A stretch of 64,000 nt of DNA. It comes from Affinirhizobium lemnae (GTDB lineage Bacteria; Pseudomonadota; Alphaproteobacteria; Rhizobiales; Rhizobiaceae). Below, piece by piece: positions 16,328-24,986 of the stretch. A program made the translations under genes and the position numbers. The notes beneath the pieces are model-generated. The model was given only the letters and a program-made list of their open reading frames with translations. It was not told the DNA's origin and made no database searches. The stretch covers positions 62,001 through 126,000 of the forward strand of contig NZ_JALJQZ010000007.1 in the NCBI RefSeq assembly GCF_022968395.1. The letters are read 5' to 3'. Each line of letters starts with the position of its first letter. Position 1 is the stretch's first letter.

Positions 16328-18919
16328 ATGAACCAGACCGTCAGAACCGACCATCTCCATGAGCCGCTCATCATTCCGGTGGAGGGCATGAGCTGCGCAT
16401 CCTGCGTGAAGCGCGTGGAAAAGGCTGCGGCAAAGGTGCCGGGCGTGGCGACGAGCGCGGTGAACTTCGCGACTGAAAGCCTGACGGTGGAGCCGTCCGA
16501 GGGCTTTTCCGCGGCCACGCTGGCCGAGGCAATCCGCAAGGCAGGCTATGAGCCGAAGGCGGAGACGCTTGTGTTTGCGCTGGAAAAGCCACTGAAGGAA
16601 GGGGATGCGGAGCGCCTCAACGCGGCGCTCTCACATGTTGCCGGGGTCGTGTCCGTCACGACAAGTGAGGGCGAACGGCATGTGAGCGTGGAAGCCTTCG
16701 GACGCGATGCGAAGCGGCTGGTTTCCGCTGCCATCCGCTCCGCAGGCTTTGCACTGGAAAAGCAGAAAGCTTCCACGGGGCATGATCATGAGGGTCACGA
16801 AACCCATAACCATCATGAGGAGGATGCGGGCGTTCTAGAGCGTCGGGCGACTGATCGGAAACGGCCCGCCGCTCTAAATTCTTTGTTGACGCATCGGTTT
16901 AGCGAAAAACCAGATTCCACTTTTTCGCCCGATGCTCTGAAGCGCGATCTGGCGATTGCCGCCGTGTTGACGCTGCCGCTTTTCGTGCTGGAAATGGGTG
17001 GTCACCTCTACGCTCCCTTCCATCATTGGCTGATGGGCGCGGTGGATATGCAGTGGCTTTACTACGGATATTTTGCGCTCGCGACGGCGGTGATCTTCGG
17101 CCCCGGTTTCCGCTTCCTGAAAACGGGTATTCCTGCGCTTTTGCGCGGCCATCCGGAAATGAATGCGCTGGTCGCCATCGGCGTTCTGGCCGCCTATTCC
17201 TATTCCACCGTCACCACCTTTGCGCCGCAGCTTTTGCCGGAAGCCGCCCGCTTCGTCTACTTCGAAGCCGCCACGGTGATCGTCACATTGATCCTGCTGG
17301 GCCGCCTGCTGGAAGCCCGCGCACGGGGGCGAACGGGGGCTGCCATTCGCCGCCTGCTGAACCTTCAGGCCAAGACCGCACGGGTGGAGCGCGGCGGCCA
17401 AGCCATTGATATTCCAACCGATGAGGTGGAAGTGGGTGATGTGCTGATCGTGCGTCCCGGCGAGCGTATCGCAGTGGATGGTGTGGTGCTCGACGGCTCT
17501 TCCAACGTGGATGAATCGATGATGTCCGGTGAGCCTCTGCCCGTGGAAAAGCATGCGGGGTCTCAGGTCGTGGGCGGTACCATCAATGGCAGCGGCAGCT
17601 TCCGGTTCCGGGCGGAGAAGGTGGGTGCCGATACCATGCTCTCGCAGATCATCCGGCTGGTGGAACAGGCGCAAGGCGCGAAACTGCCCATTCAGGCCGT
17701 GGTGGATCGGGTTACCTGCTGGTTCGTGCCCGCCGTGATGGGCGTTGCACTGCTCACTTTCCTCATCTGGCTTCTTGTCGGGCCGGAGCCGGTTCTGCCG
17801 CACGCGCTGGTGGCGGCGGTTGCGGTTCTCATCATTGCCTGCCCCTGCGCCATGGGGCTGGCAACGCCCACCTCCATCATGGTCGGCACCGGTCGTGCCG
17901 CAGATATGGGCGTGCTGTTTCGGAAAGGCGATGCGCTGCAGGCCCTTCGCGATGTGAAGACGGTGGTGCTGGACAAAACCGGCACCGTGACCAAGGGCCA
18001 GCCGGAACTCACCGATGTGCTGACCGCGCAAGGCGTTGACGAAACGCAGCTTCTGCCGCTCGTAGCCGCCCTGGAGGCGCGCTCGGAACACCCGGTGGCG
18101 GAAGCCATCGTGAAGTCCGTGAAGGCGCGGGGGCTTTCCATTCCCGCTGCCGAAAGCTTTGCGGCTCGCGTGGGTTATGGCATCCAAGGCAAGGTGAACG
18201 GTAAGTCGATTGCTGTCGGCGCAGACCGGCTGATGGCGGAACTTGGCCTGTCGGTCGAAACCTTCGCGAGCGATGCGGCACGGCTGGCGGATGAGGGCAA
18301 GACCCCGCTTTACGTGGCACTCGATGGCAGACTTTCAGCCATCCTGGCTGTCGCCGATCCGCTGAAGGAAACGAGCCGGGACGCGATCCGGCAGCTGAAG
18401 GCCATGGGCCTCAAAGTGGCCATGGTAACGGGCGATAATGCCCGCACGGCAAAAGCCATCGCCGCGCAGGTTGGCATTGATGAAGTGGTGGCCGAAGTGC
18501 TGCCGCACGGCAAGGTGGAAGCGCTGGAACGGTTGAGAGCGGCTGGACCGGTAGCCTTTGTTGGCGATGGCATCAATGATGCACCGGCACTGGCAAGCGC
18601 CGATATTGGCATCGCCATTGGCACGGGCACCGATGTGGCGATTGAAAGCGCCGATGTGGTTCTCTCTTCGGGCGCGCTGACAGGCGTTGCAGATGCCATC
18701 GCGGTTAGCCATGCGACAATGAACAATATCCGCCAGAACCTGTTCTGGGCCTTCGGCTATAACGTGGCGCTGATCCCGCTGGCGGCCGGCGCGCTTTATC
18801 CCGCATTTGGCATTCAGCTTTCGCCAATGATCGGGGCGGGCGCCATGGCGTTGTCCAGTGTCTTCGTTCTGACCAATGCGCTGCGGCTGCGCAGCATGAA
18901 GCTGGGAGCAGTCCGATGA
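16328..18919 (+). CDS. copA: Copper-exporting P1B-1 ATPase
   Basis: An 863-residue Cu(I) exporter of the inner membrane. The first metal-binding domain has GMSCASC (C23, C26). A second similar domain follows (about residues 75-145) but has lost its CxxC. A His-rich linker ([15 protein letters not shown], near residues 148-165) comes next. The transport site is CPC at 505-507, the phosphorylated aspartate is D549 in DKTGT, SEHP is the nucleotide motif, and [10 protein letters not shown] is present. The ATG at 16328 has AAGGA 9 bases upstream; the open frame extends to a GTG at 16301 inside the operator, which is not a start. Its stop overlaps the cueR start by 4 bases. Confidence 0.93.
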   Translation: MNQTVRTDHLHEPLIIPVEGMSCASCVKRVEKAAAKVPGVATSAVNFATESLTVEPSEGFSAATLAEAIRKAGYEPKAETLVFALEKPLKEGDAERLNAALSHVAGVVSVTTSEGERHVSVEAFGRDAKRLVSAAIRSAGFALEKQKASTGHDHEGHETHNHHEEDAGVLERRATDRKRPAALNSLLTHRFSEKPDSTFSPDALKRDLAIAAVLTLPLFVLEMGGHLYAPFHHWLMGAVDMQWLYYGYFALATAVIFGPGFRFLKTGIPALLRGHPEMNALVAIGVLAAYSYSTVTTFAPQLLPEAARFVYFEAATVIVTLILLGRLLEARARGRTGAAIRRLLNLQAKTARVERGGQAIDIPTDEVEVGDVLIVRPGERIAVDGVVLDGSSNVDESMMSGEPLPVEKHAGSQVVGGTINGSGSFRFRAEKVGADTMLSQIIRLVEQAQGAKLPIQAVVDRVTCWFVPAVMGVALLTFLIWLLVGPEPVLPHALVAAVAVLIIACPCAMGLATPTSIMVGTGRAADMGVLFRKGDALQALRDVKTVVLDKTGTVTKGQPELTDVLTAQGVDETQLLPLVAALEARSEHPVAEAIVKSVKARGLSIPAAESFAARVGYGIQGKVNGKSIAVGADRLMAELGLSVETFASDAARLADEGKTPLYVALDGRLSAILAVADPLKETSRDAIRQLKAMGLKVAMVTGDNARTAKAIAAQVGIDEVVAEVLPHGKVEALERLRAAGPVAFVGDGINDAPALASADIGIAIGTGTDVAIESADVVLSSGALTGVADAIAVSHATMNNIRQNLFWAFGYNVALIPLAAGALYPAFGIQLSPMIGAGAMALSSVFVLTNALRLRSMKLGAVR

Positions 18920-19341
18920 ACATTGGCGAAGCGTCCAAGGCGTCCGGCGTTTCATCCAAGATGATCCGCTACTATGAGCAGATCGGCCTGATCCATCCGA
19001 CCGCCCGTTCGGAAAATAATTACCGGCTTTACACGGAGGACGAGGTGCATGTGCTGCGCTTCATCCGCCGTGCCCGTTCACTCGGCTTTTCGCTGGAGGA
19101 AACGCAAAAACTGCTGGCGCTCTGGCAGGACAAGGCGCGCGAGAGTGCTGCCGTGAAGGAGGTGGCCACCCAGCACATCGCGGATCTTGAGCGACGCATT
19201 GCCGAAATGCAGGGCATGGTGAAGACGCTGAAGCATCTTTCCCATTGCTGTTCCGGCGATGGCAGGCCCGATTGCCCCATTCTGGAGGATCTGGCGGCAA
19301 GCGCCGCGCCGCCGGTGAAACCCACTCGTCGAAAACACTGA
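18916..19341 (+). CDS. cueR: Cu(I)-responsive MerR-family regulator
   Basis: A 141-residue activator with an N-terminal MerR winged helix ([21 protein letters not shown]), a dimerisation coiled coil at about residues 75-108 and a metal loop with C112 and C120 (seven residues between), exactly the spacing of CueR. An adjacent C111 is extra. It should bind the dyad in front of copA and switch the operon on when copper is present. The ATGA overlap with copA suggests translational coupling. Confidence 0.92.
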   Translation: MNIGEASKASGVSSKMIRYYEQIGLIHPTARSENNYRLYTEDEVHVLRFIRRARSLGFSLEETQKLLALWQDKARESAAVKEVATQHIADLERRIAEMQGMVKTLKHLSHCCSGDGRPDCPILEDLAASAAPPVKPTRRKH

Positions 19342-19365
19342 CTTATCAGCATAAGGAGACTGACC

Positions 19366-19569
19366 ATGACCACATTCTACGTTCCCGACATGACCTGCGG
19401 CCATTGCGAAAAGACCGTGAGTTCCGCGCTTAGCAAAGCGCTGCCCGGTGTGCCGGTCGCCATCGATCTTGCCAACCACCGCGTCACGCTGGATGGCGGC
19501 AACGCGGCCAAGGCGGAAGAGGCCATTCGCGATGCAGGCTATTCGCCGGAGAAGATCGGCCTGGCGTGA
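19366..19569 (+). CDS. copZ: CopZ-like copper chaperone (HMA domain)
   Basis: A 67-residue single heavy-metal-associated domain with the Cu(I) site MTCGHC (C11, C14) and the usual beta-alpha-beta-beta-alpha-beta length. It would carry Cu(I) in the cytoplasm to CopA. A TAAGGAGA ribosome site precedes the ATG, and the gene lies 24 bases after cueR in the same operon. Confidence 0.88.
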   Translation: MTTFYVPDMTCGHCEKTVSSALSKALPGVPVAIDLANHRVTLDGGNAAKAEEAIRDAGYSPEKIGLA

Positions 19570-19594
19570 GGGCTTGCATTGGCGGCGATGATTA

Positions 19595-19757
19595 CCCCAC
19601 CCGATGCTGCCGCATCGACCTCCCCCTCAAGGGGAGGTGGGAATCCATATTTCTATCGTCTTCCCATCCTCTTCTATTGCCAGCAGAATGATCGGCAAGG
19701 GGGCGGCAAGCTCCCACCTCCCCCGGGGGAGGTGGGAGCGAAGCTGCGGGTGGGGTG
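19595..19757. repeat. Intergenic palindromic repeat element (RIME-like)
   Basis: Outer ends CCCCACCCGATGC and GCTGCGGGTGGGG are inverted, and each half holds its own small palindrome (CTCCCCCTCAAGGGGAG and CTCCCCCGGGGGAG). The same architecture recurs at five other places in this window. Such mosaic elements are known from rhizobia. Confidence 0.75.
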
Positions 19758-19791
19758 AAGCTTCTCTCGTGAATATCATGGCATCAAAAAC

Positions 19792-19823
19792 AAAAACCCC
19801 CTCCCGTTGGCGGGGGAGGGTTT
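19792..19823 (-). terminator. Rho-independent terminator of the porin gene
   Basis: On the minus strand a GC-rich stem (AACCCTCCCCCG with CGGGAGGGGGTT, loop CCAA) is followed by TTTTTGTTTTTG, 27 bases after the porin stop codon. Confidence 0.75.
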
Positions 19824-19849
19824 CCTGAGACAGCCGAAACTGTCGATGA

Positions 19850-20491
19850 TCAGAACTTTACGCCGATGCCGACATTGACGACATGCTGGTCGAAATCGGC
19901 ATTGATGCCGCCGATCGTCTTGTCGCCGTAATCGTTGTAGCGATATTCCAGACGGCCAAACACGTTATCAGTGAAGGCATAGTCTACGCCAGCGCCGAGC
20001 GTCCAGCCGTTGAAGGTCTTGCTGTTATCACCAATCGGCGTATCAACGTAACCATTGGTGCCGGTATAACCGCCTGCCGCAAACAGCAGGGCGCGGTCGA
20101 AGGCATAGCCGACGCGGCCACGAACGGAACCAGACCAATCTGTTCCGGCATCGATGCCACCCGCATAGGAATTCTCATTCCAGTCATAGTTTACATCGCC
20201 TTCGATACCGACGACGAAACCGCTGGCCATGGCCCAGTTATAGCCGACGAAGGCGCCCATACGGCCGCCATCGAAATCGTCGCTGGCGCTGATGCCCGGT
20301 GCGGACGCATCCGCATTGCCCCAGCCGTAACCGCCGAGCAGACCGACATAACCACCCGTCCAGGTGAAGGACGGTACGGCAGCCTCAACAGCCATGGGCG
20401 CTTCCGGAATTTGCTCCACGGCATCTGCAGCAAGCGCCGCAGAAGAGCCTGCGAAGCCCAGAGCGGCGGCGAGAAGAAGAACTTTTTTCAT
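19850..20491 (-). CDS. Outer membrane beta-barrel protein, Omp25/Omp31 type
   Basis: A 213-residue outer membrane protein. A classical signal peptide ends at SAALAADAVEQ (cleavage after residue 21). The mature part alternates Gly/aromatic strands (WTGGYVGLLGGYGW, GSVRGRVGYAF) and ends in the barrel signature GVKF with a terminal Phe. This matches the Omp25/Omp31/RopB porin-like family, abundant in Rhizobiales envelopes and involved in surface stability. A GGAGTG ribosome site precedes the ATG and a terminator follows. Confidence 0.87.
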   Translation of the reverse strand: MKKVLLLAAALGFAGSSAALAADAVEQIPEAPMAVEAAVPSFTWTGGYVGLLGGYGWGNADASAPGISASDDFDGGRMGAFVGYNWAMASGFVVGIEGDVNYDWNENSYAGGIDAGTDWSGSVRGRVGYAFDRALLFAAGGYTGTNGYVDTPIGDNSKTFNGWTLGAGVDYAFTDNVFGRLEYRYNDYGDKTIGGINADFDQHVVNVGIGVKF

Positions 20492-20739
20492 GGATGCACT
20501 CCTTTAATTCAGTAGAAGCTCAGTTAGGTAGTGCGCCGCGCTGGGAAGGCTGTAGCGGAAATGCAACAAAGTATCGCATTTTCAGGAGCGCTTGCCGGTG
20601 ACACGTCAGACTGCGCCCATAACGCACGAGACCGGTTCTGGTTCATCCCTTGCGAATAAAGCTTTTCACCCCATTTGCGATGGAAGACATTGGGTGCAGC
20701 GCAGCGTCTGCCGCCGACACGATTTCGGGAGTTAAGATA

Positions 20740-22221
20740 TTGTTTCCATTTGATAACAGTTATGCGCGTCTGCCGGAGCGATTCCATGCGTCCGTCTACC
20801 CGGAAGCGGTGTCGGGGCCTGTTCTCATCAAATTCAACGAGGCGCTTGCGAAAAATTTATCCCTCGACCTTGACCCGAAGGACACCAATCGGCTGGCCGC
20901 GATCTTTGCAGGCAATGTTTTGCCACCGGGAGCGGAGCCGCTGGCCATGGCCTATGCCGGTCATCAGTTCGGCAACTTCGTTCCGCAACTGGGTGATGGT
21001 CGCGCCATTCTGCTGGGCGAGGTGGTGGATGTGGCAGGTGTGCGCCGGGATATCCAGCTGAAAGGGGCAGGGCCGACACCGTTTTCAAGGCGGGGCGATG
21101 GGCGTGCCGCCCTCGGGCCGGTTCTGCGCGAATACATTATCTCGGAAGCCTTTGCCGCACTTGGCATTCCCGCCACACGGGCGCTGGCTGCCGTGCTGAG
21201 CGGCGAGCCGGTCTATCGCGAGCAACCGGTGCCCGGTGCCGTGTTTACCCGCGTCGCTGCAAGCCATGTGCGCGTCGGCACTTTTCAATATTTCGCGGCA
21301 CGCGAAGACCAGGAGGCGATCCGCATACTGGCGGATTACGTGATCGACCGGCACTATCCGGATCTGAAGCAGGAGCCAGAACCCTATCTGGCGCTGCTGC
21401 AGCGGGTTTCCGACCGGCAGGCTGCGCTGATTGCCCGCTGGTTGAGCATCGGCTTCATCCATGGCGTGATGAACACCGATAACATGACGATCTCGGGCGA
21501 AAGCATCGATTTCGGCCCTTGCGCTTTCCTTGATGAGTATGACCCGATGAAGGTGTTTTCCTCCATCGACCGGCAGGGTCGCTATGCCTATCGCAACCAG
21601 CCTGGCATCGGCCAGTGGAACATCGCGCGTCTGGCGGAATGCCTTCTGCCGCTTTTGGATGCGGACGAGGAAAAGGCCGTCGGCAAGGCGAACACGGTTC
21701 TGAAGAGCTTCGGCGAAACTTTCCAGACCCACTGGATCGCCGCATTCCGCCGCAAGCTGGGGCTTGCCACAGACGAGACGGGTGACGCGGAACTGGTGCA
21801 GGATCTGCTGACGGCCATGCACGAGGGCAGGGCGGACTTTACACTGACCTTCCGGCGTCTGACGGATCTGGCCGGGGCGGAAGAGGGGCCGAAGGCGGTT
21901 GCTGCAGAGGCCGCGTTTACGGAAGGTTTCATGCCATGGGAAAAGGCGGAACAATGGCTGCCGCGCTGGCGCGCAAGGCTGACGCGCGAGCCGGAGCGCC
22001 ATGATGCAGCATCGCTCATGCGCAGCGTCAACCCGGCGATCATTCCGCGCAACCACCGCATCGAGCAGGTGATCCGCGCCGCCATGGAAGGCGACCTTAA
22101 ACCCTTCGAGCGCCTGCTGGAGGCTCTGGCCGAGCCCTATGCAGACCGCGCCGAATTTGATGAGTATCGCGAAGCACCACTGGACGAGCAGAAGGTGCGG
22201 CTGACGTTTTGCGGAACGTGA
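20740..22221 (+). CDS. selO: SelO/YdiU pseudokinase-fold protein AMPylase
   Basis: A protein of the SelO family, which transfers AMP to Ser/Thr/Tyr of target proteins and is linked to redox stress. Family motifs visible are FDNSYARLPERF at the start, YAGHQFGNFVPQLGDGRA, the lysine/arginine-rich QLKGAGPTPFSRRGDGRA, and HGVMNTDNM with the metal-binding aspartates. The C-terminus ends FCGT, with Cys in the position where some relatives have selenocysteine or cysteine. I chose the TTG at 20740 (493 residues) because GGGAG lies just upstream and family similarity begins there; an ATG at 20680 would add 20 residues without a ribosome site. Confidence 0.87.
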   Translation: MFPFDNSYARLPERFHASVYPEAVSGPVLIKFNEALAKNLSLDLDPKDTNRLAAIFAGNVLPPGAEPLAMAYAGHQFGNFVPQLGDGRAILLGEVVDVAGVRRDIQLKGAGPTPFSRRGDGRAALGPVLREYIISEAFAALGIPATRALAAVLSGEPVYREQPVPGAVFTRVAASHVRVGTFQYFAAREDQEAIRILADYVIDRHYPDLKQEPEPYLALLQRVSDRQAALIARWLSIGFIHGVMNTDNMTISGESIDFGPCAFLDEYDPMKVFSSIDRQGRYAYRNQPGIGQWNIARLAECLLPLLDADEEKAVGKANTVLKSFGETFQTHWIAAFRRKLGLATDETGDAELVQDLLTAMHEGRADFTLTFRRLTDLAGAEEGPKAVAAEAAFTEGFMPWEKAEQWLPRWRARLTREPERHDAASLMRSVNPAIIPRNHRIEQVIRAAMEGDLKPFERLLEALAEPYADRAEFDEYREAPLDEQKVRLTFCGT

Positions 22222-22290
22222 GCGATTTCAATCCGGGAAAAGTGGAAGCCGGTTTTAGGCAAACCCGATGCGCTGGGAACCTTCTCTTGT

Positions 22291-22316
22291 GAGGATATTC
22301 TTTCGAGGATATATTC
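22291..22316 (+). promoter_or_regulatory. Repeated GAGGATAT boxes before vapB, likely autoregulatory operator
   Basis: GAGGATATTC (22291) and GAGGATATATTC (22305) are spaced 14 bases apart, and a third AGGATATCCC follows directly before the vapB start. Antitoxins of this class usually repress their own promoter at such repeats. Confidence 0.4.
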
Positions 22317-22337
22317 ATATTCAACAAAGGATATCCC

Positions 22338-22577
22338 ATGGCGCTCTACATCAAAGACCCCGAAGTCGATAGGCTCGCAAATGAGCTTGTCAGCCTGACA
22401 AAGACCTCCAAAGTCGACGCGGTAAAGGCCGCTTTGAAGCGGGAAATCGCTACCCGAAAGGGTAGCTTGCCCATTCGTGAGCGACTTGCAAAATCCCTCA
22501 AGATGGCACGCGAGGCAGGTCCCTACGCGCCAGGCGACCACAAGCAGGAAGCAGACGAAATGTGGGGCGAGGCCTGA
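22338..22577 (+). CDS. vapB: VapB-type antitoxin
   Basis: A 79-residue protein opening MALYIKDPEVDRLANELVSLT, typical of the Rv0623/PSK-type antitoxins that pair with PIN-domain toxins. The N-terminal part should bind DNA as a ribbon-helix dimer, and the acidic C-terminal tail should occupy the toxin active site. Its stop codon overlaps the toxin start by one base, the usual coupled arrangement. Confidence 0.85.
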   Translation: MALYIKDPEVDRLANELVSLTKTSKVDAVKAALKREIATRKGSLPIRERLAKSLKMAREAGPYAPGDHKQEADEMWGEA

Positions 22578-23011
22578 TGCTGTTCATCGATGCCTCTGTG
22601 GTTGTTGCCATCCTTGCGGGGGAAGAGGATCGTGATGACTTGCTGGACCTTCTTGCCGAGCATGAAGGCCCATTCTACGTGTCACCGATAGTACGTCTTG
22701 AAGCATGCTTTGCACTGACGCGCCGCAGAGCAGAAGCGACCGGCCGCGACAAGCCGGCAACACCTGAAATGCTGGAAGAGTCGCGGCGGGTGGTCGATCA
22801 GTTTTTCCTGGATCTGGAGGCGAAGGAGATCCTGATTTCGGCGGATGTGGGGGCAAAGGCACTGGATGCAGCGCAACAATTCGGCAAGATCGTCAATCAT
22901 CCGGCCAAGCTGAACATGGGTGACTGCCTGTCTTACGCATGCGCCAAAGCCTATCAAGCGCAACTGGCCTATAAAGGCAACGATTTCGCTTTTACCGATA
23001 TCGGTTGGTAG
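22577..23011 (+). CDS. vapC: VapC-type PIN-domain ribonuclease toxin
   Basis: A 144-residue PIN-domain protein. The four acidic residues expected around the magnesium site are visible: D5 in FIDASVVV, E42 in RLEACFAL, D116 in NMGDCLSY and D136/D141 near the end (NDFAFTDI). Such toxins cut specific RNAs (tRNA or rRNA) when freed from the antitoxin. The ATG at 22577 is chosen because it overlaps the vapB stop and starts just before the PIN motif. No integrase or plasmid gene is close. Confidence 0.88.
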   Translation: MLFIDASVVVAILAGEEDRDDLLDLLAEHEGPFYVSPIVRLEACFALTRRRAEATGRDKPATPEMLEESRRVVDQFFLDLEAKEILISADVGAKALDAAQQFGKIVNHPAKLNMGDCLSYACAKAYQAQLAYKGNDFAFTDIGW

Positions 23012-23255
23012 GATTTGACCTTATGGCCGATCTATATTGAGCTTGATAAGGACATACGAAAATAATTTGAAGTAGAGCGCAATAAACTTAACTCCATTAT
23101 TATCGTGCTCCTTAATCGGCCCGCACCGCTGCGCCCTTCCGTACAGCAGGAATGACATAAGGGGCAAAAGATCTTCAAAGATTATTTAAAAGGACCGGTT
23201 TGAGTGATCAATGAAGTCGCTCAAATGCTTGATGCCGATCTCCCTGCCCGATACG

Positions 23256-24017
23256 TCAAGGAGACTTCTGCCAGAGCCGTGTTATTTTCCCGGTGCTGTC
23301 TAACTCGTCAAAGTGATGAGTTAGGGCAGTAGCCATTTCTTGTATGTCGTTGCGACCGTACCCTTTGAACATCAGTGAGCCATTGGGGTCAAACGCTAAG
23401 ATGGGTTTTCTTATCTCGCCGTTGTTTTGCTTCATCTGCCGAAACCCCTCGTAGGCAACAATATCCGCACATTGAAGAGGCGGGAAATCTTTCTTTGAAG
23501 CAAATGAAAATGAAGTGTCCATCTCCGCTACAAGCGCGACTTTACGCTTGACATAGTCATAAGTGTCTAATGCCTGCGAGCGGTATTGGTTTTGTTCGTG
23601 CAAGAACGCAACGCGATTGTGGCCTTCTGCCTGGGCTCTTTCGCAAACTGCTGGGATAATCCAGTGTAAGCATGCCAAGTACGGATGACCGAACCAGTGC
23701 AAAATTTCGGGTCTGTGAACGAGAGAATCTCTCAGGCCTTTCCAGTCGATACCGGAAAGAAGCAGTCCAATTTCGTGCTTTGGAATGATTGGAAGGAGTG
23801 CCTTCACCAAGTCAGTACGCTTGTCGACGCTCCATCCCTCAAACTCGCCAGCGCAATTGTGGACATCCACCGCGTGGAATATTTTGACCTGACCTTTCGT
23901 TCGGTTCCAATCTTTAGTCCACCTATGCCAAACAGTTGGTTTCGCAAAAACTGCCGAGACTGTCACTACTGGTGAGTCTTCGTGGGTGCCGGATTCGTCT
24001 AAGAAAACCTTCAGCAT
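23256..24017 (-). CDS. DUF3800-domain protein
   Basis: A 253-residue protein beginning MLKVFLDESGTHEDSP; the early FLDESG motif and the later CADIVAYEGFRQM segment mark DUF3800, which has a predicted RNase H-like fold and is often found in defence or mobile regions. Function is unproven. The frame is open 44 codons further upstream, but the ATG at 24017 places the family motif at the N-terminus as is normal. Codon use is less GC-biased than in the neighbours, hinting at acquisition. It sits between VapBC and the gene transfer agent cluster. Confidence 0.75.
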   Translation of the reverse strand: MLKVFLDESGTHEDSPVVTVSAVFAKPTVWHRWTKDWNRTKGQVKIFHAVDVHNCAGEFEGWSVDKRTDLVKALLPIIPKHEIGLLLSGIDWKGLRDSLVHRPEILHWFGHPYLACLHWIIPAVCERAQAEGHNRVAFLHEQNQYRSQALDTYDYVKRKVALVAEMDTSFSFASKKDFPPLQCADIVAYEGFRQMKQNNGEIRKPILAFDPNGSLMFKGYGRNDIQEMATALTHHFDELDSTGKITRLWQKSP

Positions 24018-24173
24018 ACCGAGAATTTCCTCGCCGCTGAACAAGAACTCACACTGTGCAACAACTCCATCTACTCTGACATCCTGAAAGAGGGTTGATT
24101 CGTGGGCTTCATCGTCCAGCACGTTATCGCTACTTTGATCGGTGCGCAAAAAATAATAATAGGAAAATAATCC

Positions 24174-24202
24174 TTGACGGCGTTACGGTCGTTTGATAGG
24201 GT
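24174..24202 (+). promoter_or_regulatory. Sigma-70-like promoter in front of the gene transfer agent cluster
   Basis: TTGACG and TAGGGT are separated by exactly 17 bases. This lies about 120 bases before a strong terminator and about 170 bases before the first cluster gene, so it would drive a short RNA and any readthrough into the cluster. Confidence 0.45.
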
Positions 24203-24208
24203 TTGGGC

Positions 24209-24358
24209 ATAGTCGAAGAATTGCGACTGGCGCGATGGTTTACAGAGGCTCGTTAAAGAGCGCTGGGAACGGCTGAGGCGCTGGGTCGCACTATCAGTTT
24301 TATGAAGAGCTTCCAGTCGGCGGCCTCGGTTTTACAAAAACCGGGGCCGTTTCTTTTT
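24209..24358 (+). ncRNA. Candidate small RNA or leader RNA preceding the gene transfer agent genes
   Basis: About 150 bases lie between the promoter-like sequence and an unusually strong terminator (24321-24358), with no open frame of note. Short complementary segments (GCGACTGG at 24223 and CCAGTCGG at 24313) could pair across the RNA. It may be an independent small RNA or an attenuated leader of the cluster. I could not assign it to a known family. Confidence 0.45.
24321..24358 (+). terminator. Strong rho-independent terminator directly before the cluster
   Basis: A 13-bp stem with one G-U pair (CGGCCTCGGTTTT with AAAACCGGGGCCG), a 3-base loop, then TTTCTTTTT. It ends 10 bases before the first start codon of the cluster. 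Confidence 0.85.
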
Positions 24359-24368
24359 GGCTGGCAGC

Positions 24369-24986
24369 ATGAAGGATTTTCGCGAGGTGGCGGATATGGA
24401 CGCGCTGGAAGATATCGATCTTTCGCTCTTCGGTTTTCCAGGGGCGGGCAGCGGCCTGCCGGACGCAATGCGCGCGCAGGCAGATGCGGTTTTGCTGGAG
24501 CTGAAAAGCGCCGATGCGGCAGCGGGGGCAGAGGAGCAGCGCGCACTTCTGGCCGAGATGATGCGCGAGATGCGGGCGCAATTCATTGCCTTTCGCGATC
24601 TTCGTGCCAAGGCGGCAGAGCTTTGCGAGGGTGGCGACGAGGCAGTCCAGAAGCTGGCGCGAGCCGACCTGAAGGCCGCCACCGATGCCATGAGCCTGAT
24701 TGTCCGCACGATCGAGAAGGTGGACAGCCTTCAACGTCAGCTGATGCTCGACCTGGAGCGCGAAGAGGAGCGGGCGGCGACCGAAAACGGCTATCCGGAG
24801 GCAGTTCATGAGGTTTCAAAGCTTATCGAAGACCGCGCCCGCGAACTGTTTGACGACTGGAAGCGCCGCGAATGCGCTGGCACTGGCGAGGGGAGTGCGG
24901 CTGGGGCAGATCCGCCCGCCGATGACGCAGGAGGCAGTGGAGATTGCGCAGACATTCGAGCAGGACATGAACCGCATTCTGGATGA
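24369..24986 (+). CDS. Gene transfer agent gene 1, small terminase-like protein
   Basis: A mostly helical, acidic protein (205 residues as read) in the position of RcGTA gene 1, the small terminase that selects DNA for packaging. Up to about residue 167 (LIEDRARELFDDWKRRE) composition and codon use are normal. After that the frame turns Gly/Ala/Asp-rich and looks non-coding, while the terminase frame takes over. The last 179 bases overlap the large terminase frame. Start is unclear: ATG 24369 lacks a ribosome site, and ATG 24396 has GAGG 8 bases upstream. Confidence 0.6.
   Translation: MKDFREVADMDALEDIDLSLFGFPGAGSGLPDAMRAQADAVLLELKSADAAAGAEEQRALLAEMMREMRAQFIAFRDLRAKAAELCEGGDEAVQKLARADLKAATDAMSLIVRTIEKVDSLQRQLMLDLEREEERAATENGYPEAVHEVSKLIEDRARELFDDWKRRECAGTGEGSAAGADPPADDAGGSGDCADIRAGHEPHSG

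Noticed and set aside
19570..19849. Possible small gene in the copZ/porin gap
   Set aside because: The gap is taken up by a palindromic repeat and the porin terminator; the open frame there is built from the repeat.
22338..23011. VapBC as part of the gene transfer agent cluster
   Set aside because: It is separated by more than 1 kb, a minus-strand gene and a terminator.
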